Assembly (NCBI GenBank): GCA_905200565.1
Contig: CAJKKX010000021.1
Span: forward strand, 1 to 12,729
Direction of reading: 5' to 3'
Origin: an uncultured Lachnospiraceae bacterium
GTDB lineage: Bacteria; Bacillota_A; Clostridia; Lachnospirales; Lachnospiraceae
Length of the DNA stretch: 12,729 nucleotides
Numbering within the stretch: position 1 is the first letter of the stretch; every line of letters starts with the position of its first letter. A program made the position numbers and the translations under genes. Below, one piece after another: positions 1 to 6,754 of this stretch. The notes beneath the pieces are model-generated. The model was not told the DNA's origin. It saw only the letters and a program-made list of their open reading frames with translations, and did not search any database.

Positions 1-94
1 CTTAACTAAATGACATTGGGAGTGAACAGTAACTTGGCGAATTGTTTTGTGCTGCTTGTCAAAAAATTATCAAAATTCATCAAAAACGAAGAAA

Positions 95-125
95 ATGGAT
101 ATGCATTTTGCATATCTATTTTTTT
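95..125 (+). terminator. Intrinsic terminator of an off-window upstream gene
   Basis: A perfect 8-bp inverted repeat (GATATGCA, 98-105, and TGCATATC, 109-116) with a 3-nt loop is extended by A-T, T-A and G-T pairs to an 11-bp stem. Seven T residues (119-125) follow directly. The stem is AT-rich, but the layout is that of a rho-independent terminator on the + strand. No coding sequence is visible in bases 1-94, so the gene it would end lies left of the window or finishes very near its edge. Confidence 0.6.
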
Positions 126-357
126 AACTTAAATAAAATGCTTTTCTTAAGTAAAAATTTAAAGAATATAAAAAAATCAAAAAACGCTGAAAAAAGAGAA
201 AATCATAGGGCAAAATATACAAAAATATAATACCAAATTTGGAGTGATTTTACAAACTTGCGTAAAACGATTAATAAATGATTGACTAAATTGTAAAAAG
301 AGTATATAACTATGTTAACAAGTTAATCCGTTTTCAGGGAAGTAGGGGACGAAGTAT
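126..357 (+). promoter_or_regulatory. AT-rich upstream region of the sugar operon with promoter and candidate operators
   Basis: A good sigma-A promoter is visible: -35 TTGACT (282-287), a 17-nt spacer, and -10 TATAAC (305-310), which predicts a start near 317. The ribosome binding site AGGGGA ends 8 nt before the ATG at 358. An inverted repeat TTTTAC-N8-GTAAAA (248-267) lies just upstream of the -35, and a further GTAAAA occurs at 293-298. GTTAAC (314-319) and GTTAAT (322-327) flank the predicted start. These are candidate regulator sites, inferred from symmetry only. The region 165-225 is a run of A-tracts spaced about one helical turn apart. No gene is supported here. Confidence 0.65.
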
Positions 358-1872
358 ATGGATGAAATCAAATTGAGAGTAAGCGGAATTGAAAAATCAT
401 TCCCTGGGGTGAAAGCGCTGAGTAATATCGACTTTGCAGTGCGAAAGGGTACCGTCCATGCACTGTGCGGGGAAAACGGCGCAGGAAAATCCACGTTGAT
501 GAAGGTTTTGACCGGTCTGTACAAGGCAGACAAAGGGCAGATTTACATAGACGAAAAGCCGGTCGAAATCAAAAATCCGCTCCAGGCAAGAGAGTACGGG
601 ATATCCATGATAGCCCAGGAGCTGAACTATGTATCGGAACTGTCCGTAGAAGAAAACCTGTTTATGGGGCGTTTGCCGGTAAATAAGTTTGGGAAGGTTG
701 ACTGGAAAAAGGTCCGCCGCGAAGCGGAGAAGTTTTTGGAAGAAGAGCATTTAAGCTATGCGCCGGACCAGAAGCTGAAAACCCTGACCGTTTCCGATAT
801 CCAGATGCTGGAGATTATTAAGGCGGTTAATAATAACGCCCAGGTGGTACTCATGGACGAGCCGACTTCCTCCATCTCACAGAAAGAGGTAAAGCTGCTG
901 TTTGAAAAGATTGCGGAGCTGAAGGCAAAGGGTGTAAGCATCATCTATATCTCGCATAAAATGGACGAGGTATTCCAGATTGCCGATGACATCACTATCA
1001 TCCGTGACGGCGCGGTGGTTTCCTCGGACAGGGCGGAGAATCTGGATATTGAAACAGTCATTGCCCGTATGGTTGGACGGAAAATGGACAATGCCTATCC
1101 GAAGGAAATCCTTCCGCTTGGCGAAAAGAATTTCGAGGTGCAGAATTTTAATTCCAAAGGCATGTTTGCAGATATCAATTTTTATGCCCGCAAGGGTGAG
1201 ATTGTTGGATTTGCCGGGCTGGTAGGCGCGGGGCGTACCGAAGTCATGCGTGCGATTTTCGGAATGGACCACAAGGACAGCGGCACAGTGAAGATCGACG
1301 GACAGGAAGTGACGATTAAAAGCCCGCATGACGCCATTGCGAAAAAGCTGATCATGCTGTCGGAGGACCGGAAAGAATACGGTATCATCCCGGTGCGAAG
1401 CGTTATGGAAAATGCCAGCATCGCATCACTGAAACGCTATTTCTTTGCAGGAAAGAACCACAAGAGCAAAGAGCGGAGCGAGGTGGGCGAGATCTTCCGG
1501 AAGATGAATGTGAAAACGCCGTCTCTGGATACACTGATTGCCTCACTGTCCGGCGGAAACGCGCAGAAGGTTCTGCTGGCAAGATGGATGCTCTGCGATC
1601 CGGAGATTATGATTCTGGATGAGCCGACAAGAGGAATTGATGTAGGCGCAAAATTTGAGATATACAAACTGATGACGGATATTGTCAAAGAAGGAAAGAC
1701 GATTGTTATGGTGTCCTCAGAGCTGCCGGAGCTGATCGGTATGTGCGACAGAATTTATGTGATGTGCCAGGGCAGGATCATGGGATGTTTAAACAGAGAA
1801 GAATTTTCACAGGAAACCATTATGATGCATGCGACCGGTCTTTTCGGCAAGACAGGGAAAGGAGATAAATAA
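358..1872 (+). CDS. Sugar ABC transporter, duplicated ATP-binding subunit (RbsA/MglA/XylG family)
   Basis: This is the cytoplasmic energy-coupling subunit of a CUT2-type (ribose/galactose/xylose class) importer. The 504 residues hold two fused ABC domains, the usual architecture and length for the family. Domain 1 has Walker A GENGAGKS (38-45), signature LTVSD (143-147) and Walker B VVLMDEP (163-169). Domain 2 has the degenerate Walker A GLVGAGRT (287-294, Lys replaced by Arg), which is typical of this family, then LSGGN (397-401) and Walker B MILDEPTRGIDVG (418-430). The ATG at 358 follows AGGGGA with normal spacing. It is the first gene of a four-gene operon, and its stop overlaps the start of the permease by one base. 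The substrate cannot be read from this subunit; ribose, xylose or a polyol are all possible. Confidence 0.93.
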   Translation: MDEIKLRVSGIEKSFPGVKALSNIDFAVRKGTVHALCGENGAGKSTLMKVLTGLYKADKGQIYIDEKPVEIKNPLQAREYGISMIAQELNYVSELSVEENLFMGRLPVNKFGKVDWKKVRREAEKFLEEEHLSYAPDQKLKTLTVSDIQMLEIIKAVNNNAQVVLMDEPTSSISQKEVKLLFEKIAELKAKGVSIIYISHKMDEVFQIADDITIIRDGAVVSSDRAENLDIETVIARMVGRKMDNAYPKEILPLGEKNFEVQNFNSKGMFADINFYARKGEIVGFAGLVGAGRTEVMRAIFGMDHKDSGTVKIDGQEVTIKSPHDAIAKKLIMLSEDRKEYGIIPVRSVMENASIASLKRYFFAGKNHKSKERSEVGEIFRKMNVKTPSLDTLIASLSGGNAQKVLLARWMLCDPEIMILDEPTRGIDVGAKFEIYKLMTDIVKEGKTIVMVSSELPELIGMCDRIYVMCQGRIMGCLNREEFSQETIMMHATGLFGKTGKGDK

Positions 1873-2870
1873 TGAACAAAAATAAACAGCTTTCCGCTTT
1901 TTTACAGAGGTTTTCCATTTTTATTGTTTTGATTGTAATGTTTCTGGTCTGTTCTTTGCTCAGCCCGTATTTCCTGAAAACGAACAACCTGATGAACATT
2001 GCCAGACAGCTCTGCGTTGGTATTCTGATAGCTTATGGCGAAATGATTCTGATTGTCAGCGGATTCCTGGATTTGTCGGTAGGTTCTGTACTTGCGCTGG
2101 CAGGTGTGCTTTCGGTAGCTGCTTATAAGGCAACCGGCTCGATGGCGCTGGCGATTCTGGTAGCGCTGCTGGTGGGTATGGCGTGCAACCTGTTTAACGG
2201 TATTTTCGTTGCACAGTTTGAAGTGCCGGCGTTTATCGCAACGCTGGGTATGCAGCAGATTGCCCGCGGTATTGCTCTTTACTTTACCGGCGGAGCAAAT
2301 ATCCTGCAGATTGGCAAATATGTCAATATCGGACAGGGCATGATTGGATTTATGCCGGTTCCTGTTATCATCGTTATACTGATTACGATCGCCGTCTGGT
2401 ACATGTTCAATCATACCAGTTATGGGCGGAGCCTGTATGCAATCGGCGGCAACCGCAAAGCGGCGGAAGCAAGCGGTATCAACGGAAAGCTGGTCATTTA
2501 CAAATCGTATCTCATAAACGGTATGCTTGCCGGACTTGCCGGAGTGATCTTTATGGCGAGAAACAATTCGGGTCTTCCGAATGGTGCGGTCGGCTATGAA
2601 ATGACCGGTCTGACGGCGGCAATCGTGGGCGGAACCTCTTTCTCCGGCGGTGTCGGCACGGTTATGGGAACGGTGGCAGGTGCTTTTATCATCGGTATCC
2701 TGGAAAATATCATGAATCTGCTTGGTGTAAACTCTTACATACAGAATATCATCGAAGGAGCAATTATCGTTATTGCCGTGGCATTTGATATCATGAGCAA
2801 GAGCCGCAAGACGAGCAAGATGATTATGGCGGTGGACGATACAAAGAAGGAAAACAGCTCCGCTAAGTAG
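1872..2870 (+). CDS. Sugar ABC transporter permease (RbsC family)
   Basis: This is the integral membrane channel subunit of the CUT2 importer. The 332 residues are dominated by hydrophobic segments, starting with a long one at about 13-35. The segment EMILIVSGFLDLSVGS (about 57-72) matches the conserved region of BPD_transp_2 permeases, where IDLSVGS is usual. A glycine-rich segment late in the protein (GLTAAIVGGTSFSGGVGT) is also characteristic. The ATG shares its A with the TAA stop of the ATPase gene (TAATG), and GGAGA lies just upstream, so translation is coupled. The tail after the last helix is short, charged and Lys/Ser-rich. Only one permease gene is present, so the channel would be a homodimer as in the ribose system. 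Confidence 0.92.
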   Translation: MNKNKQLSAFLQRFSIFIVLIVMFLVCSLLSPYFLKTNNLMNIARQLCVGILIAYGEMILIVSGFLDLSVGSVLALAGVLSVAAYKATGSMALAILVALLVGMACNLFNGIFVAQFEVPAFIATLGMQQIARGIALYFTGGANILQIGKYVNIGQGMIGFMPVPVIIVILITIAVWYMFNHTSYGRSLYAIGGNRKAAEASGINGKLVIYKSYLINGMLAGLAGVIFMARNNSGLPNGAVGYEMTGLTAAIVGGTSFSGGVGTVMGTVAGAFIIGILENIMNLLGVNSYIQNIIEGAIIVIAVAFDIMSKSRKTSKMIMAVDDTKKENSSAK

Positions 2871-2944
2871 AATGCGTTACTGCATGGACGCAGTGTTTAT
2901 TTTACAATATTTACCTACAAAAAAGAAAGGATGGGAAAAAAGAA

Positions 2945-4003
2945 ATGAAGAAAATGAGAAAATTGGCGGCAATGACAATCGCAGCGGCAGTTGCGGCAAC
3001 ATCCATGACGGGCTTCACAGCGTTTGCAGAAGGAGAAACCTATCGCGTTTGTTTCATCGCACGTGCAAGTGCAGATACTTTTGCGGCATGGCTGACAGAT
3101 TCCATGAAGAAAGCGGCAGACCAGTATGATGATATTGAGCTTACCTGCGTGAGCGGTGAAGCAGATGACAACACAATGGCAACGCTTCTGGAAGACTGTA
3201 TTACAAAAGAATACGACCTGGTTATCGTACAGTCCAACAACAATGCGGCACAGGCTCCGTATGTAAAGCAGGTTGCGGATGCAGGCATCCCGGTTATCAC
3301 AACGAACCCGACGACACATCAGAGTGACCTTGACGGTGTAACTGGCGACGAGGAAGTGGACAATGCAGTTATGGCAGGTACCGGTACTGTTGACGCGGAC
3401 CCGGTTGAGCAGGCTTCCCGCGGTGCGATCCGTGCCGTAGATGAAGTTCCGGAGAATGGAAATGTTGTTGTTCTTCGCGGACCGTCCGGAAACTATCACG
3501 CAGAAAAGCGTCGTGAAGCATGGGATACTTATTTCTTCGCAGAGCGCCCGGATGTTACGATTCTTTACGAAGATTATGCAAACTGGAACAATGATGAGGC
3601 TATGACTCTGATGGAGACATGGACACAGGGCGGAACCCACATCGATGCAATCATTTCCATGAATGATAACATGGCAGCAGGTGCAATCGAGGCTATCCGC
3701 AACAACTCCGAGTATATCAACGAAGACGGCACACCGAATTTCCTGGCATACGGCGTTGACGGAACAGCACAGGGATGTATGTTAGTCAAGGAAGGTCTTC
3801 TTACAGCTACCGCTCTTCAGAATGCAGAAGAAATTGCAAATCTGAACATGGAATACGCAGAGAAGGTTCTGAATGGCGAAATGGAGTACACCGATGTTGC
3901 AGATTTCGTGGAAGCTCCGGAAATCAACGCAGATAACGTTGATGAGTTCATCCAGATTTATATCGATAACGGTGAACTTACAGAGGATGCACTTGCAGAG
4001 TAA
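2945..4003 (+). CDS. Sugar-binding protein of the ABC transporter (RbsB/Peripla_BP_4 type), secreted
   Basis: This is the extracytoplasmic receptor that delivers substrate to the permease. The 352-residue protein begins with a signal peptide: positive MKKMRK, a hydrophobic Ala-rich core, and an AFA|E cleavage site after residue 28. There is no lipobox cysteine, which is unusual for a Gram-positive binding protein. The mature part has the type I periplasmic-binding fold pattern, with YRVCFIARASADTFAAW at the start, DLVIVQSNN, GIPVITTNP, VVVLRGPSG, and DAIISMNDNMAAGAI near the hinge. It sits 74 bp after the permease. Its Shine-Dalgarno AAAGG (about 2926-2930) is rather far (14 nt) from the ATG, although GGG at 2933-2935 is closer. 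A second Met at 2960 lacks a better site and would cost the positive N-region. The ligand is probably a pentose, hexose or polyol. Confidence 0.9.
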   Translation: MKKMRKLAAMTIAAAVAATSMTGFTAFAEGETYRVCFIARASADTFAAWLTDSMKKAADQYDDIELTCVSGEADDNTMATLLEDCITKEYDLVIVQSNNNAAQAPYVKQVADAGIPVITTNPTTHQSDLDGVTGDEEVDNAVMAGTGTVDADPVEQASRGAIRAVDEVPENGNVVVLRGPSGNYHAEKRREAWDTYFFAERPDVTILYEDYANWNNDEAMTLMETWTQGGTHIDAIISMNDNMAAGAIEAIRNNSEYINEDGTPNFLAYGVDGTAQGCMLVKEGLLTATALQNAEEIANLNMEYAEKVLNGEMEYTDVADFVEAPEINADNVDEFIQIYIDNGELTEDALAE

Positions 4004-4075
4004 GTAATAAAAAGATATAATGAATCTGTATAGGAAAGTCCTGAGAAAAAGGCAAGGTAAAATATTGTAAATAGC

Positions 4076-4103
4076 TGCCTGGCAGGCACCCGCTTGCCAG
4101 GCA
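4076..4103 (+). repeat. Strong hairpin between binding protein and dehydrogenase genes
   Basis: The arms TGCCTGGCAGGC (4076-4087) and GCTTGCCAGGCA (4092-4103) form a 12-bp stem with one G-U pair and the loop ACCC. Only four T residues follow (ATGCGTTTT), so it is a poor terminator. It is better read as an mRNA-stabilising or partial attenuating element that would let the binding protein be made in excess over the downstream dehydrogenase. That is a common arrangement in binding-protein operons. Its function here is inferred. Confidence 0.6.
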
Positions 4104-4148
4104 ATGCGTTTTACATACAATACAAAAACAGAAAGGGAGCATAAAGAC

Positions 4149-5192
4149 ATGAAAATGAGAGCAGCTTTTATGAACGGCGTCGACAAAATGATTATTAAGG
4201 AAGTCGATAAGCCAACTGCAGGAGCAGGACAGGTAGTAGTTAAAATGGAGTATGTCGGAATCTGCGGTTCCGACGTGCATTATTTCCATTCCGGAAGATG
4301 CGGTTCCTATGTGGTAACGGATGACGAATTCATGCTGGGACATGAGTGCGCGGGAACCGTTGTGGAAGTAGGCGAAGGATGCAAGGAGCTGAAGGTGGGC
4401 GACCGCGTTGCGCTGGAGCCGGGTATCACCTGCGGCGAGTGCGAATTCTGCAAATCGGGTCGTTACAACCTTTGCCCGGATGTTGTATTTCTGGCAACAC
4501 CGCCGGTACAGGGATGCTACGAGGATTTCATTGCATTCCCGGAGAATATGTGCTTCAAGCTGCCGGACAACGTTTCCACGAAAGAGGGTGCGCTGGTTGA
4601 GCCGCTTTCCGTTGGTATGCACGCTGCAAACCAGGGCGAAGTTACGCTTGGCGATACCGTTCTGATTCTCGGCGGCGGCTGCATCGGTCTGGTGACGATG
4701 ATGTGCTGCAAGGCGCACGGCGCAAGCAGAATTATCGTGGCGGACCTTGTGGATGCGCGTCTGGAGAAGGCAAAAGAGCTGGGCGCAACCGATGTGATCA
4801 ACAGCGGCAAGGTGGATGTATTTGAGGAAGTAAAGAGACTGACAGACGGAAAGGGCGCCGACAAGGTATTTGAGACGGCAGGCTCTCCGGTGACGATCGC
4901 GCAGACCCCGTTCTTCGTAAAGCGCGGCGGCACCATCGTGCTGGTAGGTATTTCCGCAAAAGAGGAAATCACTTATAATTTCGCGCAGATCATGGACAAG
5001 GAAGCGACCATCAAATCCGTATTCCGCTACAGAAACGTATATCCGCAGGCAATCGCAGCGATTTCCAGCGGCTCTATCCCGGTAGCGAAGATCGCGACCC
5101 ACGAATTCGACCTCGACCATATCCAGGAGGCATTCGAGGAAGCAATCAACAATAAGACCGATCTTGTAAAAGCAATTATAAAAGTAAACTAA
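4149..5192 (+). CDS. Zinc- and NAD-dependent polyol dehydrogenase (sorbitol/xylitol dehydrogenase-like, MDR family)
   Basis: It oxidises a secondary alcohol of a sugar alcohol to a ketose in the cytoplasm, with NAD+ as likely acceptor. The 347 residues show the full medium-chain dehydrogenase plan. Catalytic zinc ligands are in GICGSDVHY (Cys39) and GHECAG (His65, Glu66). The structural zinc site has Cys95, Cys98, Cys101 and Cys109. A Rossmann glycine motif (ILGGGCIGLV) is followed by an acidic residue in IVADL, which favours NAD over NADP. GICGSDVHY is typical of sorbitol and xylitol dehydrogenases. The start at 4149 is chosen because AAGGGAG (4133-4139) lies 9 nt before it; an in-frame ATG at 4104 has no such site and begins inside the hairpin region. 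As the last gene of the transporter operon, it suggests the imported substrate is oxidised before any phosphorylation. The exact polyol is unknown. Confidence 0.9.
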   Translation: MKMRAAFMNGVDKMIIKEVDKPTAGAGQVVVKMEYVGICGSDVHYFHSGRCGSYVVTDDEFMLGHECAGTVVEVGEGCKELKVGDRVALEPGITCGECEFCKSGRYNLCPDVVFLATPPVQGCYEDFIAFPENMCFKLPDNVSTKEGALVEPLSVGMHAANQGEVTLGDTVLILGGGCIGLVTMMCCKAHGASRIIVADLVDARLEKAKELGATDVINSGKVDVFEEVKRLTDGKGADKVFETAGSPVTIAQTPFFVKRGGTIVLVGISAKEEITYNFAQIMDKEATIKSVFRYRNVYPQAIAAISSGSIPVAKIATHEFDLDHIQEAFEEAINNKTDLVKAIIKVN

Positions 5193-5210
5193 ATATTATG
5201 ATGCCAAAGA

Positions 5211-5247
5211 AAAATGCCGCGCGGAGAAATCCGGGCGGCGTTTTTTT
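5211..5247 (+). terminator. Intrinsic terminator of the sugar operon
   Basis: GCCGC (5216-5220) pairs with GCGGC (5235-5239), and CGG (5222-5224) with CCG (5231-5233). A single G-G mismatch separates them and the loop is AGAAAT. Seven T residues (5241-5247) follow, and four A residues precede the stem. It lies 18 bp after the dehydrogenase stop, a textbook rho-independent terminator. Confidence 0.9.
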
Positions 5248-5329
5248 CGGGAGGTTTTGCAACAGGGAAGCTTGCCGGAAACGTTCCGGAACATTGGGAA
5301 AATTCCAAATAGCATTGAAAAAAACAGAA

Positions 5330-5452
5330 GTTTTGGGGAAAATTTTCCTAAAAATATTGATAATCCAAAAGTTTTGGGATAAAATATACTAAAAATATTA
5401 TTTAAATGAACGTTTTGGGATTACAGATATAAATGAATAGGAGGGATTGCCT
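5330..5452 (+). repeat. Tandem 41-bp repeats carrying a promoter and operator-like inverted repeat
   Basis: Copies begin with GTTTTGGG at 5330, 5371 and 5412, exactly 41 bp apart. Copies 1 and 2 match at about 28 of 41 positions, including CTAAAAATATT; copy 3 diverges after its first ten bases. A more degenerate relative (ATTGGGAAAATTCC) begins near 5292. Copy 1 contains the perfect palindrome GGAAAATTTTCC (5337-5348). A promoter spans the copy 1/copy 2 junction: TTGATA (5357-5362), 17 nt, TAAAAT (5380-5385). The inverted repeat CCAAAAGTTTTGG (5365-5377) lies inside that spacer. It looks like a repeated protein-binding site controlling the downstream ATPase gene; binding is inferred. Confidence 0.65.
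5439..5444 (+). promoter_or_regulatory. Shine-Dalgarno AGGAGG that decides a GTG start
   Basis: The perfect AGGAGG is followed by an in-frame TTG at 5447, only 2 nt away, and an in-frame GTG at 5453, 8 nt away. The spacing supports the GTG at 5453 as the real initiation codon. Confidence 0.75.
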
Positions 5453-6670
5453 GTGGCTGTCAGACGGATAGAGAGAAAAGAGTATCTTGAAAAACTCATT
5501 GCATTTCGGGATAAAAATATAATAAAAATCATCACGGGAGTTCGTCGGTGCGGAAAATCAACGCTGATGGAAATGTATCAGGATTATCTGAGAAAAAACG
5601 GCGTATCCGGCGAACAGATTATTGCGGTAAATCTGGAAGATTACGATTTCTATGATTTGCGGGAGCCCAGAGCGCTTCATGCATATATAAAGGAACGCCT
5701 TGTGCAGGATAAAATGACCTATGTTTTTCTTGACGAAGTACAGCACTGCGATGATTTTGCCGGGGTTCTGGACAGTCTGTTTATTAAAAAGAATGTTGAT
5801 TTATATGTGACAGGTTCAAATGCTTATATGCTGTCGTCGGAAATTGCCACACTGATTTCGGGACGGTATGTGGAAATCAGGATGCTGCCGCTATCATTTA
5901 AAGAATATGTGATGAGCACAGGAAATATGCAGGAGCTTGGGAAAAAGTATGTGACATATCTGGAAAACAGCTCTTTCCCATATACGCTGGAGCTTGCAGG
6001 GCGACCGAAAGAAATCCGGGATTACCTTGACGGAATTTATAACACCATTGTGGTAAAAGATATTGCAAAACGAAATAAGTTTCCGGATACGATGATGTTG
6101 GAAAGCATTGTACGGTTTCTGTTTGATAGTATTGGAAGTCCGCTTTCCACAAAGAAAATTGCGGACACTATGACGTCGAACGGCAGAAAAATTGATACAA
6201 AAACAGTAGAAAAATATCTGGATGCGTTAATGGAGAGCTACATTATTTATCAGGCAAAAAGATATAATATAAAAGGAAAGCAGTATTTAAAAACGCTGGA
6301 GAAGTATTATGTGGTGGATATTGGTCTGAGATATATGCTGCTGGGAGCCCGTTCTGCCGATGTGGGACATATTCTGGAAAATGTAGTTTATCTGGAGCTG
6401 ATACGCAGAGGGTATGATGTATATGTCGGCAGGCTGGATGAAATGGAAGTTGATTTTGTGGCAATGGATTATAAAAGAATCACATATTATCAGGTGGCGG
6501 CTTCTGTGCGAGATGAGCAGACATTGCGGCGGGAACTGGTGCCGTTGCAGAAAATCAATGACCATTATCCCAAATTTCTTCTTACGCTGGACGAGGACCC
6601 GGAGGGGGATTACGAAGGCATCCGGCGGGTAAATGCGCTGGAGTGGCTTATGGGAATGACGGAGATATAG
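5453..6670 (+). CDS. AAA_14/DUF4143-type ATP-binding protein
   Basis: A 405-residue cytoplasmic P-loop protein of the widespread AAA_14 plus DUF4143 type, whose role is not settled. From the GTG start, Walker A is GVRRCGKST (29-37) and Walker B is YVFLDEVQ (90-97, Asp94 and Glu95). A sensor-like Asn lies in YVTGSNAYML (Asn123), and ISGRYVEIRMLPLSFKEY is the usual family block. The C-terminal half (DUF4143) ends with a restriction-endonuclease-like pattern: a Glu in ILENVVYLEL, then EVDFV (332-336), then YYQVA. The middle holds a winged-helix-like segment (STKKIADTMTSNGRKIDTKTVEKYLDAL). The length is normal for the family. The gene stands alone between an operon terminator and a convergent operon, with its own repeat-rich promoter. 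Its base composition is clearly more AT-rich than the neighbouring operons, which suggests an accessory gene. Confidence 0.88.
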   Translation: MAVRRIERKEYLEKLIAFRDKNIIKIITGVRRCGKSTLMEMYQDYLRKNGVSGEQIIAVNLEDYDFYDLREPRALHAYIKERLVQDKMTYVFLDEVQHCDDFAGVLDSLFIKKNVDLYVTGSNAYMLSSEIATLISGRYVEIRMLPLSFKEYVMSTGNMQELGKKYVTYLENSSFPYTLELAGRPKEIRDYLDGIYNTIVVKDIAKRNKFPDTMMLESIVRFLFDSIGSPLSTKKIADTMTSNGRKIDTKTVEKYLDALMESYIIYQAKRYNIKGKQYLKTLEKYYVVDIGLRYMLLGARSADVGHILENVVYLELIRRGYDVYVGRLDEMEVDFVAMDYKRITYYQVAASVRDEQTLRRELVPLQKINDHYPKFLLTLDEDPEGDYEGIRRVNALEWLMGMTEI

Positions 6671-6688
6671 TGTTAAATACAGTGGTTT

Positions 6689-6709
6689 CGTTGCAAATTG
6701 CCTGCAACG
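6689..6709. repeat. Small inverted repeat downstream of the AAA_14 gene
   Basis: CGTTGCA (6689-6695) and TGCAACG (6703-6709) form a 7-bp perfect stem with a 7-nt loop. No T-tract follows. Together with the next hairpin it fills the gap between two converging genes. Confidence 0.45.
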
Positions 6710-6723
6710 ATTTCCTGCGATGC

Positions 6724-6749
6724 AACAGGGCAGCCAGGCTGCCCTTGTT
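6724..6749. terminator. Probable bidirectional terminator hairpin between convergent genes
   Basis: GGGCAGC (6728-6734) and GCTGCCC (6738-6744) form a GC-rich 7-bp stem with a 3-nt loop. It is extended by A-T, C-G, A-T and A-T pairs with one bulged T. It sits between the 3' ends of the + strand ATPase gene and the - strand transporter operon. The flanks are only weakly T-rich on either strand, so its efficiency is uncertain, but its position fits shared termination. Confidence 0.6.
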
Positions 6750-6754
6750 ATCTG

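Noticed and set aside
42..230. Open frame of 62 codons in the AT-rich left intergenic region
   Set aside because: It is Lys/Ile/Asn-rich as expected from A-rich DNA, runs through the terminator hairpin, and has no convincing ribosome binding site.
4104..4148. Upstream ATG giving a 15-residue longer dehydrogenase
   Set aside because: It starts at the base of the hairpin without a Shine-Dalgarno. The ATG at 4149 has AAGGGAG at proper distance and matches the usual MDR N-terminus.
3978..5120. Long 380-codon antisense frame opposite the dehydrogenase
   Set aside because: The + strand frame has clear MDR dehydrogenase motifs. The antisense product is Cys/His/Arg-rich without family features, a typical shadow of a biased codon pattern.
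5198..5392. Open frame of 64 codons after the dehydrogenase
   Set aside because: It runs through the intrinsic terminator and into the 41-bp repeats. Its residues reflect the repeats rather than a protein.
5330..5430. CRISPR-like array
   Set aside because: The 41-bp units are contiguous, degenerate and AT-rich with no unique spacers, and no cas gene is nearby. They fit promoter-operator repeats better.
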